The position numbers and the translations under genes are program-made. From Pseudomonas serbica (lineage in GTDB: Bacteria > Pseudomonadota > Gammaproteobacteria > Pseudomonadales > Pseudomonadaceae), in assembly GCF_028823535.1 (NCBI RefSeq), contig NZ_JAQIYM010000022.1:19717-83716 (forward strand): a DNA stretch of 64,000 nucleotides, given 5' to 3'. Below the pieces are notes generated by a model that was not told the DNA's origin, ran no database searches, and saw nothing but the letters and a program-made list of their open reading frames with translations. Positions 34,836-43,935 of the stretch are shown piece by piece. Numbering within the stretch: the first letter of the stretch is position 1; every line of letters begins with the position of its first letter.

Positions 34836-36362
34836 CTAGGTGGTGGAGCCTACGCCGGTGTTGGTCCACACCCGGCCCTCCAACCTGCGTTTCAACCCCC
34901 GTGCCTCAATCAGCAGTCTTGACCCTTTGGCCGCATTCGCCCGACCCCATTCTTCCAGCAACTCCAGGCAAGCGTGATCGATGTAGCTCAAGTTATTCAG
35001 CGGCACATGCACCGTCACACCCGCTGGAATGCTGCCCAGTACCTGCGTCAACGCCGGGACCTTGAGAAAGGTCGCCGCACCCACCAGACGCAATTCCATT
35101 TCCCCATCCTGCGGCAGGTCGATCAGGCTGATCTTCAAGCGCGAGGCTTTCCACGCCAGTTTGGCCAAGGTCAGGCCAAAGCCGATCAGCACACCAGTCA
35201 GCAGGTCAGTGAAAATGATCGCCAGAGCCGTCGCGGCGTACGTGAACATCGGCATCCGCCCATAGCGACCCAAACCGCGAAAAGCCTTGAGATCGACCAG
35301 TTTGAAACCCGTGTAGACCAACACACCGGCCAGGCTCGCTACCGGAATGCTCTGCAGCACGCTCGATAGCAACATCACGAAGGCCAACAGCCACAATCCG
35401 TGGAAAATCGTCGAGTAGCGGGTGGTGGCACCGGCCTGGACGTTGGCCGAGCTACGGACTATCACCCCGGTCATCGGCAGCGCACCGAGCAATCCACAAA
35501 GCATGTTGCCGACGCCTTGGGCAGACAGTTCGCGATCGAAGTCCGAACGTTGACCGCTGTGCATGCGGTCGACTGCGGCGGCGGACAGCAAGGTTTCGGC
35601 GCTGGCGATGAAGGCTACCGCGAAGGCAGCGATCAGCAGCGTGGGGTCAGCCAGGTTCAGCAAGTCTGCAGGTTTCAGCCAGTCGATGGCCTCGGCCAGG
35701 TTGGCCGGCACTTCCACTCGTTTGACTTGCAGCGCCAAGGCCAGGCTGACGACGGTGGCCATCCCTACGCCGAGCAGCGCGCCGGGCACGAAGCGCAGGG
35801 AATGAGGGCGCAGCTTTTCCCACAGCCACATAACTGCGATCGTTCCCAGCCCGAGCAAACCGGCCTGCCAGCCAAAGGATGGCAACGCCTGAGCCACTGC
35901 GGCCGGGAAAGCTGCCAGGTTATCCAGCCCCGAGGGTTTGGGCGTGGCGTCCAGCATCACGTGTATTTGTGACAAGACGATCAATACCCCGATCCCGGCG
36001 AGCATGCCGTAGACAACGGCGGGTGCGGTCACGCGAAACCAGCAGCCCAGTTTCAACCGACCGGCGACCAGTTGTAGAAAACCTGCCAACAGCAAGATCG
36101 GCCCGAGCATGGCCACGCCATGTTGGCGTACCAGTTCGAACACCAACACCGCCAGGCCTGCTGCCGGTCCGCTGACTTGCAGCGGCGACCCGGCCAGCCA
36201 ACCGACCACCAGTCCGCCGATGATCCCGGTAATCAGGCCTTTGGCGGGTGGCAGTCCCGAAGCGATGGCGATGCCCATGCACAGGGGCAGGGCGACCAGA
36301 AACACGACCACCGAAGCCAACAGCTCCCGTGGCAGCACAGTTTTGAGTTGCGCAGCACGCAT
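34836..36362 (-). CDS. SulP family anion transporter (probable bicarbonate or sulfate)
   Basis: A 508-residue membrane transporter with about twelve helices and a C-terminal STAS domain (about 420-500, with VPLNNLSYIDHACLELL). The SulP core shows LLASVVVFLVALPLCMGIAIASGLPPAKGLITGIIGG. The start at 36362 (MRAAQLKTVLPREL) has GGGAG upstream; the frame extends 72 bases further without support. A beta carbonic anhydrase lies immediately upstream on the same strand, with 90 bases between. That pairing suggests bicarbonate or a related anion as substrate, though databases often label such proteins sulfate transporters. Confidence 0.88.
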   Translation of the reverse strand: MRAAQLKTVLPRELLASVVVFLVALPLCMGIAIASGLPPAKGLITGIIGGLVVGWLAGSPLQVSGPAAGLAVLVFELVRQHGVAMLGPILLLAGFLQLVAGRLKLGCWFRVTAPAVVYGMLAGIGVLIVLSQIHVMLDATPKPSGLDNLAAFPAAVAQALPSFGWQAGLLGLGTIAVMWLWEKLRPHSLRFVPGALLGVGMATVVSLALALQVKRVEVPANLAEAIDWLKPADLLNLADPTLLIAAFAVAFIASAETLLSAAAVDRMHSGQRSDFDRELSAQGVGNMLCGLLGALPMTGVIVRSSANVQAGATTRYSTIFHGLWLLAFVMLLSSVLQSIPVASLAGVLVYTGFKLVDLKAFRGLGRYGRMPMFTYAATALAIIFTDLLTGVLIGFGLTLAKLAWKASRLKISLIDLPQDGEMELRLVGAATFLKVPALTQVLGSIPAGVTVHVPLNNLSYIDHACLELLEEWGRANAAKGSRLLIEARGLKRRLEGRVWTNTGVGSTT

Positions 36363-36452
36363 GATGATTCTCCCGAAGTTTTCTTCAGGCATGGCGAAGC
36401 CAGGCTGCCTGATTGGCAGCCTCGACTGAACCACACGGGTATTTAGGAGGAT

Positions 36453-37184
36453 TTAGAAGCGCGCTTTGGGCGTCGCGACCGGAATAGGCAGGCTGCCATT
36501 AAGCGGCAGGAAACAACCCTTGTCGGCGTCGTAGGCTTTTATTTCGCTGGTTTCGATGTTGTAGACCCAACCGTGGATAAACAACTGACCATTGGCCATG
36601 CGCGAGGCCACCGAGGGGTGAGTGCGCAAATGCTGCAATTGGGCGATCACATTTTCCTCGGTGAGGATGTGCATGCTTTCGTTTTCATCAGCGCAATTGC
36701 AGTTTTCCTGGACCATGGTCTTGGCCACTTCAGCATGCCGCAGCCAGGCTTTGACCGTAGGCATTTTTTCCAGGCTCTGCGGGTTGAGTACCGCGCGCAT
36801 CGCCCCGCAATCGGAGTGCCCGCAAATGATGATGTGATGCACGCCCAGGGCCAGCACGGCGTACTCGATGGCCGTGGAAACGCCGCCGTTCATTTGCCCG
36901 TAAGGTGGCACAACGTTGCCGACGTTGCGGGTCACGAAGAGATCGCCGGGGGCGCTGTGGGTGATCAGCTCGGGAACGATGCGCGAGTCGGCGCAGGCGA
37001 TGAACATGGCTCGCGGGCGCTGGGCCGTAGCGAGTTTCTTGAAGAGTTCTTCCTGTTGCGGAAAGATCTCATGATGAAAATGCAAAAAGCCGTCAACGAT
37101 ATGCTGCAGCGCTGCATCGGCGGTTTCCGCCTCGGGTTGGGCAGAAGCCGACGCAGCCAACGGCTGTTTATCCTTGTCACTCAT
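36453..37184 (-). CDS. Beta-class carbonic anhydrase
   Basis: Interconverts CO2 and bicarbonate. The protein has 243 residues. Zinc ligands are seen in FIACADSRIVP (Cys, with the Asp-Arg dyad) and ICGHSDCGAMRA (His and Cys). A low-complexity Ala/Glu N-terminus of about 25 residues precedes the fold. A good ribosome binding site (GAGGATG) supports the ATG. It probably forms an operon with the SulP transporter downstream. Confidence 0.93.
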   Translation of the reverse strand: MSDKDKQPLAASASAQPEAETADAALQHIVDGFLHFHHEIFPQQEELFKKLATAQRPRAMFIACADSRIVPELITHSAPGDLFVTRNVGNVVPPYGQMNGGVSTAIEYAVLALGVHHIIICGHSDCGAMRAVLNPQSLEKMPTVKAWLRHAEVAKTMVQENCNCADENESMHILTEENVIAQLQHLRTHPSVASRMANGQLFIHGWVYNIETSEIKAYDADKGCFLPLNGSLPIPVATPKARF

Positions 37185-37426
37185 GATTCATCCTCTTTGG
37201 CGGAGTCAGGGATAATCCCGTTTTGTCCGGTATGAAGCCAGTGGCTGTTTAAAAAACATCCAGGTCGTGAAACTCGACCCGTCAGTCACTCGATGAACAA
37301 GGTATCCTTCGAATCTTAACTCAAACTGAAAAAACCGCTCTAGAACCTGTGTTCCAGGTCACAAAAAACGTGACTGGCCTGGTGCTTTAGCGCTTTGCCC
37401 AGTACTCAACCATAGGCCAATTGTCC

Positions 37427-38485
37427 TCAAATTAACGACATTTGGCGACCCGGCGGACAAAAGGCGTCGCAGTCCAGGTTGAATCCCTCCCGGTGGTTGA
37501 GCCCCAGGCGCTTGATGGCTTTGGCAAAACGTTGTGCCAGCAAATCAGCAAATGGACCTTCACCGCGCATGCGCGCGCCGAAACGACTGTCGTACAACTC
37601 TCCGCCACGGGTCTGGCGAATAAGGCTAAGGACATGCGCCGCACGTTGCGGGTAGTGGGCCGCCAGCCATTCTTCGAACAGGGGCGCGACTTCCAGGGGC
37701 AGGCGCAACATCATGTAGGCGGCGCTCTGTGCCCCGGCAGCATGGGCTTGCGTGAGCAGGTTTTCGATTTCGCTGTCGTTGATCATCGGAATCATGGGAG
37801 AACAAAGCACGCCCACCGGGACCCCCGCTTCTCGCAACACCTTGATCGCCCGCAGCCGGGCCTTGGGGGCTGCAGCGCGGGGTTCAAGAATACGCTTGAG
37901 CTCGTCGTCCAGCGTGGTGAGGCTGATCATCACTGCCACCAGCCTTTGTCGGGCCAGTTCGGCCAGCAGGTCCAGATCGCGCAGGATCAATGAACCTTTG
38001 GTCACGATCGTCACCGGATGACGGTAGCGCAGCAGCACTTCGAGGGTTTGGCGGGTGATCTTGTATTCACGCTCAATGGGCTGGTAAGGATCGGTGTTGG
38101 ACCCCAGGTTGATGGGTGCACATTGATAGCCACGCCTGGAGAGTTGTTCCTCCAGTATGTCCGCCGCATTGGTCTTGGCGATCAGCCTTGTCTCGAAATC
38201 CAGGCCTGGCGACATGTCCCAGTAGGCGTGGCTGGGCCGCGCATAGCAATAGATGCAACCGTGCTCGCAGCCGCGATAAGGATTGATCGACCGATCGAAG
38301 GGCAGGTCGGGGGAGGTATTGCGCGTGATGATGGTTTTCGCGGTCTCGATGGACACCTCGGTGCCTTGGGTCATCGGCGCTTCCTGAAACCAGCCGTCGT
38401 CCTCGGCCACCGAGCGATGGGGGGCGAAGCGATTGTGCGGATTGGTCGCGGTGCCGCGACCGCGAGGGGGCAATGGCGTGTTCAT
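37427..38485 (-). CDS. SOS-controlled radical SAM protein (PA0069 family, SPL-like)
   Basis: A 352-residue radical SAM enzyme with the iron-sulfur motif CEHGCIYCYA near residue 74, preceded by INPYRG. The family resembles spore photoproduct lyase-type repair enzymes, but its reaction is unknown. The C-terminus has CPPGRQMSLI with an extra Cys, and there is another Cys in NLDCDAFC. A perfect LexA box lies 15 bases upstream of the ATG; in P. aeruginosa PA0069 is a LexA-regulon gene. The role is therefore likely DNA-damage related. Confidence 0.9.
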   Translation of the reverse strand: MNTPLPPRGRGTATNPHNRFAPHRSVAEDDGWFQEAPMTQGTEVSIETAKTIITRNTSPDLPFDRSINPYRGCEHGCIYCYARPSHAYWDMSPGLDFETRLIAKTNAADILEEQLSRRGYQCAPINLGSNTDPYQPIEREYKITRQTLEVLLRYRHPVTIVTKGSLILRDLDLLAELARQRLVAVMISLTTLDDELKRILEPRAAAPKARLRAIKVLREAGVPVGVLCSPMIPMINDSEIENLLTQAHAAGAQSAAYMMLRLPLEVAPLFEEWLAAHYPQRAAHVLSLIRQTRGGELYDSRFGARMRGEGPFADLLAQRFAKAIKRLGLNHREGFNLDCDAFCPPGRQMSLI

Positions 38486-38500
38486 GGGATAGCTCGAGTG

Positions 38501-38516
38501 CTGTATTTATATACAG
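38501..38516. promoter_or_regulatory. LexA (SOS) box
   Basis: CTGTATTTATATACAG fits CTGT-N8-ACAG perfectly, with an all A/T centre as in strong LexA boxes. It lies just upstream of the radical SAM gene (minus). The plus-strand gene at 38680 starts 164 bases away and could also be influenced. Confidence 0.9.
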
Positions 38517-38679
38517 TACACGGCAGAGGTTCGAGTGACCAGTGCCGTTTGGCAGCTCTTCGACCTGTACTCATAGTCACTGAACGATACATTTCGCGTC
38601 TGGTCGATTCGCTCCCCAGGCCGGTATTGTTGCGGTCGCTCCACGCATTGACCTGAGTATTAATTAAAAGGATTTAATT

Positions 38680-38985
38680 ATGTCGATTCTTAATCGTCGC
38701 GGTATTTTTTTGCAGAAACTGGGTCCGACTGTCGTCAATCCCAATGAAGTGCTTGTTTCGATGCAGTTCGCATTGAAAGAAGAGGGTTGGGATGCTGAAA
38801 ATTCCGTGGAAACCACGGCTTTGCTGGACTCCACCACCCTCATCGCATCTTCAAATGATGGCGGGCGATCATTCAAGATCCGTAATTTCAATAAAGATAT
38901 CGATGGTGACGGCGATATTGACGCCGAAGACATGGTGAAGCTGCTGGCGCTGGCCAAGGCCTATGTCAGCATTGCCGCGCCTTGA
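38680..38985 (+). CDS. Small protein with a single EF-hand calcium-binding loop
   Basis: A 101-residue protein that I do not recognise. Residues 73-84 (DIDGDGDIDAED) are a textbook EF-hand or dockerin-like loop with Asp at positions 1, 3, 5, 7, 9 and 12. It is followed by a helix MVKLLALAKAYV and preceded by FKIRNFNK. There is no signal peptide. The N-terminal half (PNEVLVSMQFALKEEGWDAENSVETTALLDS) is unlike any family I know. The ribosome binding site is AAGGAT. The gene is visibly more A/T-rich than its neighbours, and I recall no counterpart between the PA0069 and PA0068 homologues in P. aeruginosa, so it may be acquired. Calcium binding is inference from the loop. Confidence 0.72.
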   Translation: MSILNRRGIFLQKLGPTVVNPNEVLVSMQFALKEEGWDAENSVETTALLDSTTLIASSNDGGRSFKIRNFNKDIDGDGDIDAEDMVKLLALAKAYVSIAAP

Positions 38986-39045
38986 CTGAAACTTGATCAG
39001 TAACACCTCTCACAGCGTTGCGCCATGAGAGGTGCCGCTTACTGC

Positions 39046-39333
39046 TCAGTGCTGCTCGTCAGGTTTTTTCTTCAGTTTCGGATTCGGAAAAAACTGCACG
39101 GCCTGAACCTTGGTGTCCGCAGGCTTGAGTGCGGAAGTGTTGACCCGGGTGCCGAGTTCCTTGGGTACGGACAGACCTTGTTCGTTGAGCGTATCGGAAT
39201 AACCGCAGGCAACGCACTCGCGATGCGGTACATCGTCTTCACTCCACATCATCAATTTGTCCGGCTCGCTGCAGGCCGGGCAAACCGCGCCGGCGATAAA
39301 GCGTCGTTTGGTAATCACAGGACCCTCACTCAT
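39046..39333 (-). CDS. yheV: YheV family zinc-ribbon protein
   Basis: A 95-residue small protein with two Cys pairs spaced as a zinc ribbon: CPACSEPDKL and CVACGYSD. The start MSEGPVITKRRFIAGA and a basic tail are typical of the YheV/DUF2387 family. Its ATG overlaps the prlC stop by four bases, so it is translated from the prlC message. Function is unknown. Confidence 0.85.
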   Translation of the reverse strand: MSEGPVITKRRFIAGAVCPACSEPDKLMMWSEDDVPHRECVACGYSDTLNEQGLSVPKELGTRVNTSALKPADTKVQAVQFFPNPKLKKKPDEQH

Positions 39334-41381
39334 GCTGCCGCGCCCTCACTCAGGCCGCTGTGGCGCAAGAGTGCGTCAATCGAAGGCTCACGGCCACGGA
39401 AGTCGACGAACAGCACCATCGGCTCCTGAGAACCGCCGCGCGCCAGGATCGCTTCACGGAACGCACGGCCAGTCTCGGCATTGAGCACGCCTTCTTCCTC
39501 GAACCTGGAGAAGGCATCGGCCGAGAGTACTTCAGCCCATTTGTAGCTGTAGTAACCCGCTGCATAACCGCCAGCGAAAATGTGCGCGAAGCTGTTAGGG
39601 AAACGGTTGTAGGCCGGAGGGCGCATCACCGATACCTCGTCGCGTACACCTTCAAGCACTTGCAACACGCTGCGACCGTCGCCGTGGGTGGCATGCAGTT
39701 CGAAGTCGAACAGCGAGAACTCCAGTTGGCGGACCATCATCAGGCCGGACTGGAAGTTTTTCGCCGCAAGCATCTTCTGCAGCAGGTCCTGTGGCAATGG
39801 TTCGCCGGTTTCATAGTGACCGGAGATCAGCGCCAGCCCCTCGGGCTCCCAGCACCAGTTTTCCATGAATTGGCTTGGCAATTCGACCGCGTCCCAGGCC
39901 ACGCCGTTAATGCCGGACACGCCGGCGTGTTCGACGCGGGTCAGCAGGTGATGCAGGCCATGACCGAACTCGTGGAACAGGGTAGTGACTTCATCGTGGG
40001 TCAGCAGCGCAGGCTTGCCGCTGTCGGCCGGAGTGAAGTTGCACACCAGGTTGGCCACCGGGCTCTGCAGCACGCCCTCGGCGGTGCGACGACGATCACG
40101 GGCACCGTCCATCCAGGCACCGCCGCGCTTATTGGCACGGGCATACAGGTCGAAGAAGAAGCGGCCGATGTGCTGGCCGTTTTCCTTGATCTCGAACAGG
40201 CGTACATCCGGGTGCCAGGTGTCGAAGCCTTTCTGTTCGGCGATCTCGATGCCATACAGACGCTGAACGATGGCGAACAGGCCACTGAGCACCTTGTCGA
40301 TCGGGAAGTACGCGCGCAGGGCTTCCTGGGCAACGCTGTAACGTTGCTCGCGAAGTTTTTCGCCGTAGAAACCGCTGTCCCAGCTTTGCAAATCCGGGCA
40401 GCCTTGTTCGGCGGCGTAAGCCTTGAGCTGTTCCAGATCCTGGGCGGCGAACGGTTTGCTGCGCTTGGCAAGGTCGCGCAGGAAACTCAGCACCTGATCG
40501 CTCGATTCAGCCATTTTGGTGGCCAGGCTCAGCTGCGAGAAGCTGGCGAAGCCCAGCAGTTTTGCCAGTTCCTGACGCAGATCGAGGATTTCCTCCATGA
40601 CCGGACCGTTGTCGTTCTGGCCGGCATTCGGGCCCTGGTCCGACGCGCGGGTGCAGTAGGCAGCGTAGACTTCTTCGCGCAGGGCACGGTCGTGGGCGTA
40701 GGTCATCACCGCGTAGTAGCTCGGGAATTCCAGGGTGATCAGCCAGCCATCGAGGTCCTTGGCTTGCGCGGCAGCGGCCATTTGCGCCTTGGCCGAGTCG
40801 GTCAGGCCGGCGAGCGCGGCCTCGTCGGTGATGTGCTTGGTCCAGGCTTGGGTCGCATCCAGCAGCTGGTTGGAGAAGCGACTGCCCAGCTCCGACAATT
40901 TGCTCTGTACCTGGGCGTAACGCTTCTGCTCGGCTTCCGGCAGGTCGATACCCGACAGACGGAAATCGCGCAGGGCATGTTCCAGGATAGTTTTCTGCGC
41001 TACGTCGAAACCGGCGGCTTCCGGGCTGTTGGCCAAGGCTTCATAGGCCTGGAACAATTCACGATTCTGGCCCATTTCGGTGGAGTAGGCGCTCAAGGCC
41101 GGCAGGCAAGCCTCATAGGCCTCGCGCAGTTCGGCGCTGTTGCACACGGCATTTAAATGGCTGACCGGGCTCCAGGCTGCACCCAGGCGGTCATTTAGCT
41201 CGTCCATTGCCAGAACCAGGCCGGCCCACGTAGGTTGTTTGCCCTGGGTCTTGAGGATCTCGATAATGGCGGCGCGGTTGTCAGCCAGGATCTGTTCAAT
41301 GGCCGGTTGCACGTGCTCGGCACGGATCGCGGAGAACGGCGGCAGGTCGTAGGACTGCAAAAGAGGGTTGTTCACGCTCAC
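39330..41381 (-). CDS. prlC: Oligopeptidase A
   Basis: Cytoplasmic M3-family zinc metallopeptidase that degrades peptides, including cleaved signal peptides. The protein has 683 residues from a GTG at 41381 (MSVNNPLLQSYDLPPFSAI), preceded by AAGG with eight-base spacing. The zinc motif is HEFGHGLHHLL, with the third ligand Glu about 25 residues later (GVAWDAVELPSQFMENW). The track of conserved residues runs to the C-terminus (YYSYKWAEVLSADAFSRFEEEG). It is divergent from the gamma carbonic anhydrase gene. Confidence 0.95.
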   Translation of the reverse strand: MSVNNPLLQSYDLPPFSAIRAEHVQPAIEQILADNRAAIIEILKTQGKQPTWAGLVLAMDELNDRLGAAWSPVSHLNAVCNSAELREAYEACLPALSAYSTEMGQNRELFQAYEALANSPEAAGFDVAQKTILEHALRDFRLSGIDLPEAEQKRYAQVQSKLSELGSRFSNQLLDATQAWTKHITDEAALAGLTDSAKAQMAAAAQAKDLDGWLITLEFPSYYAVMTYAHDRALREEVYAAYCTRASDQGPNAGQNDNGPVMEEILDLRQELAKLLGFASFSQLSLATKMAESSDQVLSFLRDLAKRSKPFAAQDLEQLKAYAAEQGCPDLQSWDSGFYGEKLREQRYSVAQEALRAYFPIDKVLSGLFAIVQRLYGIEIAEQKGFDTWHPDVRLFEIKENGQHIGRFFFDLYARANKRGGAWMDGARDRRRTAEGVLQSPVANLVCNFTPADSGKPALLTHDEVTTLFHEFGHGLHHLLTRVEHAGVSGINGVAWDAVELPSQFMENWCWEPEGLALISGHYETGEPLPQDLLQKMLAAKNFQSGLMMVRQLEFSLFDFELHATHGDGRSVLQVLEGVRDEVSVMRPPAYNRFPNSFAHIFAGGYAAGYYSYKWAEVLSADAFSRFEEEGVLNAETGRAFREAILARGGSQEPMVLFVDFRGREPSIDALLRHSGLSEGAAA

Positions 41382-41471
41382 GGTTGGCACCTTGGCTGGG
41401 AAGAAACATGCAGCCATCTTAATTACAATCGACGCTCACCGCAGCTATCAGCAACAGAGAGAAACCCTATC

Positions 41472-42017
41472 GTGAACCTTCGCAAGTATCAGAATCACAC
41501 GCCAATGCTCGGCAAGGGCGCTTTTGTCGATGGCTCGGCGGTAGTGATCGGCGATGTCGAGATCGGCGAAGACAGCTCGGTCTGGCCATTGACGGTGATT
41601 CGCGGTGACATGCACCGCATCCGCATCGGTGCGCGCACCAGCGTGCAGGATGGCTGCGTGCTGCACATCACCCATGCCGGGCCGTTCAACCCCGACGGTT
41701 TCCCGTTGCTGATTGGCGACGACGTTACGATCGCCCACAAAGTCATGCTGCATGGCTGCACCGTGGGCAACCGGGTATTGATCGGCATGGGCAGTATCGT
41801 CATGGACGGTGCGGTGGTCGCCGACGACGTCATTATTGGTGCCGGTAGCCTGGTACCTCCGGGTAAGCGCCTGGAAAGCGGTTTCCTGTATGTGGGCAGC
41901 CCGGTGAAACAGATCCGACCGCTGACCGATAAGGAGCGGGCCTTTTTCACCTACAGCGCGGCGAACTACGTGAAGCTCAAGGACCTGCATCTGGCCGAAG
42001 GCTACGACCGACTCTGA
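41472..42017 (+). CDS. Gamma carbonic anhydrase family protein
   Basis: A 181-residue left-handed beta-helix protein with hexapeptide repeats. Zinc-ligand His positions are present in GDMHRIRIG, VLHITHAGPF and HKVMLHGC, as in the YrdA/PaaY group; carbonic anhydrase activity in this group is variable. It starts with GTG at 41472 (MNLRKYQNHTP). It lies 28 bases upstream of the HAD gene and probably shares a transcript. Confidence 0.9.
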   Translation: MNLRKYQNHTPMLGKGAFVDGSAVVIGDVEIGEDSSVWPLTVIRGDMHRIRIGARTSVQDGCVLHITHAGPFNPDGFPLLIGDDVTIAHKVMLHGCTVGNRVLIGMGSIVMDGAVVADDVIIGAGSLVPPGKRLESGFLYVGSPVKQIRPLTDKERAFFTYSAANYVKLKDLHLAEGYDRL

Positions 42018-42045
42018 ATCACCTCGCTCTTGCCCAGGAATATTC

Positions 42046-42696
42046 ATGCATTACCAAACCGTTCTGTTCGACCTTGATGGCACCCTGACCGACCCGCGCG
42101 AAGGCATTACCCGTTCGATTCAGTTTGCCCTGGGCAAGCTGGGGATCGATGAGCCCGACCTGACCAAGCTCGAGCACTTCATCGGCCCGCCCTTGTTGCA
42201 GGCCTTCATGCAGTTCTATGACTTCGACGAGGCCAAGGCCTGGGCGGCGGTGAACTTCTACCGAGAACGCTTCAAGGTCACCGGACTGTACGAAAACCGC
42301 GTATTCGACGGTGTCACACCATTGTTGGAAATGCTCGGCGGACAAGGGCGACAGTTGTACATTGCAACCTCCAAACCCTGGGTTTTCGCCCGGGAAATCG
42401 CCCGGCATTTCGACTTCGCCAAGCATTTCAAAGTGATTTACGGCAGCGAGCTGGACGGCACCCGGACCAACAAAATAGAGCTGATCGCCCACCTGGTGGC
42501 TGAGGAGGGCCTGGATCCGGCCCATACCCTGATGATCGGCGACCGCAAGCACGACCTGATTGGCGCGCGCAGCAATGGCCTGGATGCGGCAGCTGTGGGT
42601 TACGGGTTTGGCAGTCGGGAAGAGTTGAGTGCCGAAGCACCGACCTATCACTTTGAAACGCTGGATGAGATGCATCAGGCGTTTTTGCAGCGTTGA
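42046..42696 (+). CDS. HAD family hydrolase, phosphoglycolate phosphatase-like
   Basis: A 216-residue phosphatase of HAD subfamily IA. Motif I is LFDLDGTLTDP with nucleophile D9 and D11. Motif II is TSKP, and motif III with IV is IGDRKHDLIGARSN. The alpha-helical cap lies between 15 and 85. The closest family is the Gph-like group; the physiological substrate cannot be deduced. Confidence 0.9.
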   Translation: MHYQTVLFDLDGTLTDPREGITRSIQFALGKLGIDEPDLTKLEHFIGPPLLQAFMQFYDFDEAKAWAAVNFYRERFKVTGLYENRVFDGVTPLLEMLGGQGRQLYIATSKPWVFAREIARHFDFAKHFKVIYGSELDGTRTNKIELIAHLVAEEGLDPAHTLMIGDRKHDLIGARSNGLDAAAVGYGFGSREELSAEAPTYHFETLDEMHQAFLQR

Positions 42697-42704
42697 TCAG
42701 AACG

Positions 42705-42776
42705 CCTTCGCGAGCTCGCTCACACAGTAGATGTGTGAAATTCACATCCGCTGTGGGAGCGAGCCTGCTCGTGAAG
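42705..42776. repeat. REP pair (partly degraded)
   Basis: The right unit CTGTGGGAGCGAGCCTGCTC (42751-42770) is intact. The left unit CTTCGCGAGCTCGCTCACACAG lacks the internal loop. It belongs to the same subfamily as the pair at 16169 and lies between convergent genes. Confidence 0.8.
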
Positions 42777-42799
42777 AGGGCCTCACCGCCGCCGAAGAT

Positions 42800-43876
42800 T
42801 CATGATCCAGCCAAATTTTTCAGCGCCGCCTTGCGCTCATCAACCGGCAACGCCCCCAACTTCTCGACCTGCGCATAAAACCTCAGCCAATCCCCACCCT
42901 CCTGCTTGAACAGCGCCGCAAATGCCGGCACCCACTGGTCGTACAGGCCAAACGGCAGTAACCGGGCATTGTTCATCGGCGCGTTGATCCACGCGTCGTA
43001 ACGTTTATCCCCGGCCCATCGGCTATCACGCAGCTGGCGATATTCGCCGCGCAGGCGCTCGAATTCCGCCGCTTTACGCTGGCGCATTTGCTCAGGGGGC
43101 AGCGGCAGGCTGTACAATTCTTCCAGCCGGGTGCGAGTATCCAGGACCAGCTGGATGAACTGATCCCGTTGTTGCGACAGCAAGGTGCTGTCCGGCGGCA
43201 GGCTGCGAAACGCCCGCCATTGGCGGGTGCCTTCCTGCTCGACGAAGGTGGCGAATGACTCGTTGAACTCGGTGTCGTCCTTCACGTAAACGCGCTGATG
43301 AGCGAGCTCATGAAAGATCAGCGTGGCCAGGCGTTCATCGCCCCAGCCCATCATGGAATTCATGATCGGATCGTTGAACCAGCCCAAGGTCGAATAGGCC
43401 TCTACGCCACCGATGGACACGTCCATGCCTTGCAGGCGTTGCAGCGCCGCTTCGCCGCGGGCCGCACCCTGACTGTAATAGCCGCGATAGGCCACGCAAC
43501 CCGCAATGGGGAAGCAATGGTTTTGTGGCTCCAGGGAAAATTCCGGTGTGACAAACACGTTCCAGACTACATACGGACGGCCAATGTCAGCATACAGACG
43601 GTAACTCTGGTTATCCGGCAGGTGCAGTTGCTCGCTGGCGAAGGTCCGGGCCCTTTGTGATTGGGTCAGGTGCGCACGCAGTTTCTCATCGCGCTGTGGA
43701 TCGGCAATCACCCGGACCACAGGCTCCCGAGCCCGCAGCAACTGCAACTGACCGCTGGCCAGCTGACTGTAGTAGCTGATGCTGGAACAACCGTTGAGTA
43801 ACAAAAACAACATACCCGGAAACAAAATGCGCAAAACGCGATCAAGTAACCGATGGCTTCGACGCGGCCTGATCAA
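42800..43876 (-). CDS. Putative membrane-bound aminopeptidase (zinc lipoprotein)
   Basis: A 358-residue predicted lipoprotein of the 'putative aminopeptidase' family (DUF2265). The lipobox is LLLNGC with Cys about residue 30. The zinc motif is HELAHQRVYV, and a downstream Glu in DTEFNESFATFVEQEG is the likely third ligand. The start is uncertain: the arginine-rich N-terminus needed for secretion lies upstream of the first ATG, and a TTG at 43876 gives MIRPRRSHRLLDRVLR. The substrate is unknown. It is divergent from two lipoprotein genes. Confidence 0.85.
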   Translation of the reverse strand: MIRPRRSHRLLDRVLRILFPGMLFLLLNGCSSISYYSQLASGQLQLLRAREPVVRVIADPQRDEKLRAHLTQSQRARTFASEQLHLPDNQSYRLYADIGRPYVVWNVFVTPEFSLEPQNHCFPIAGCVAYRGYYSQGAARGEAALQRLQGMDVSIGGVEAYSTLGWFNDPIMNSMMGWGDERLATLIFHELAHQRVYVKDDTEFNESFATFVEQEGTRQWRAFRSLPPDSTLLSQQRDQFIQLVLDTRTRLEELYSLPLPPEQMRQRKAAEFERLRGEYRQLRDSRWAGDKRYDAWINAPMNNARLLPFGLYDQWVPAFAALFKQEGGDWLRFYAQVEKLGALPVDERKAALKNLAGS

Positions 43877-43935
43877 AATAAAAAATCCCTGGAGAGTCTG
43901 CTCGCAAGACTATCCCGCTTGACTGGAGCTCCGCT

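Noticed and set aside
39360..41156. A 598-codon open frame antisense to prlC
   Set aside because: Shadow of prlC; no family signature and no plausible ribosome binding site.
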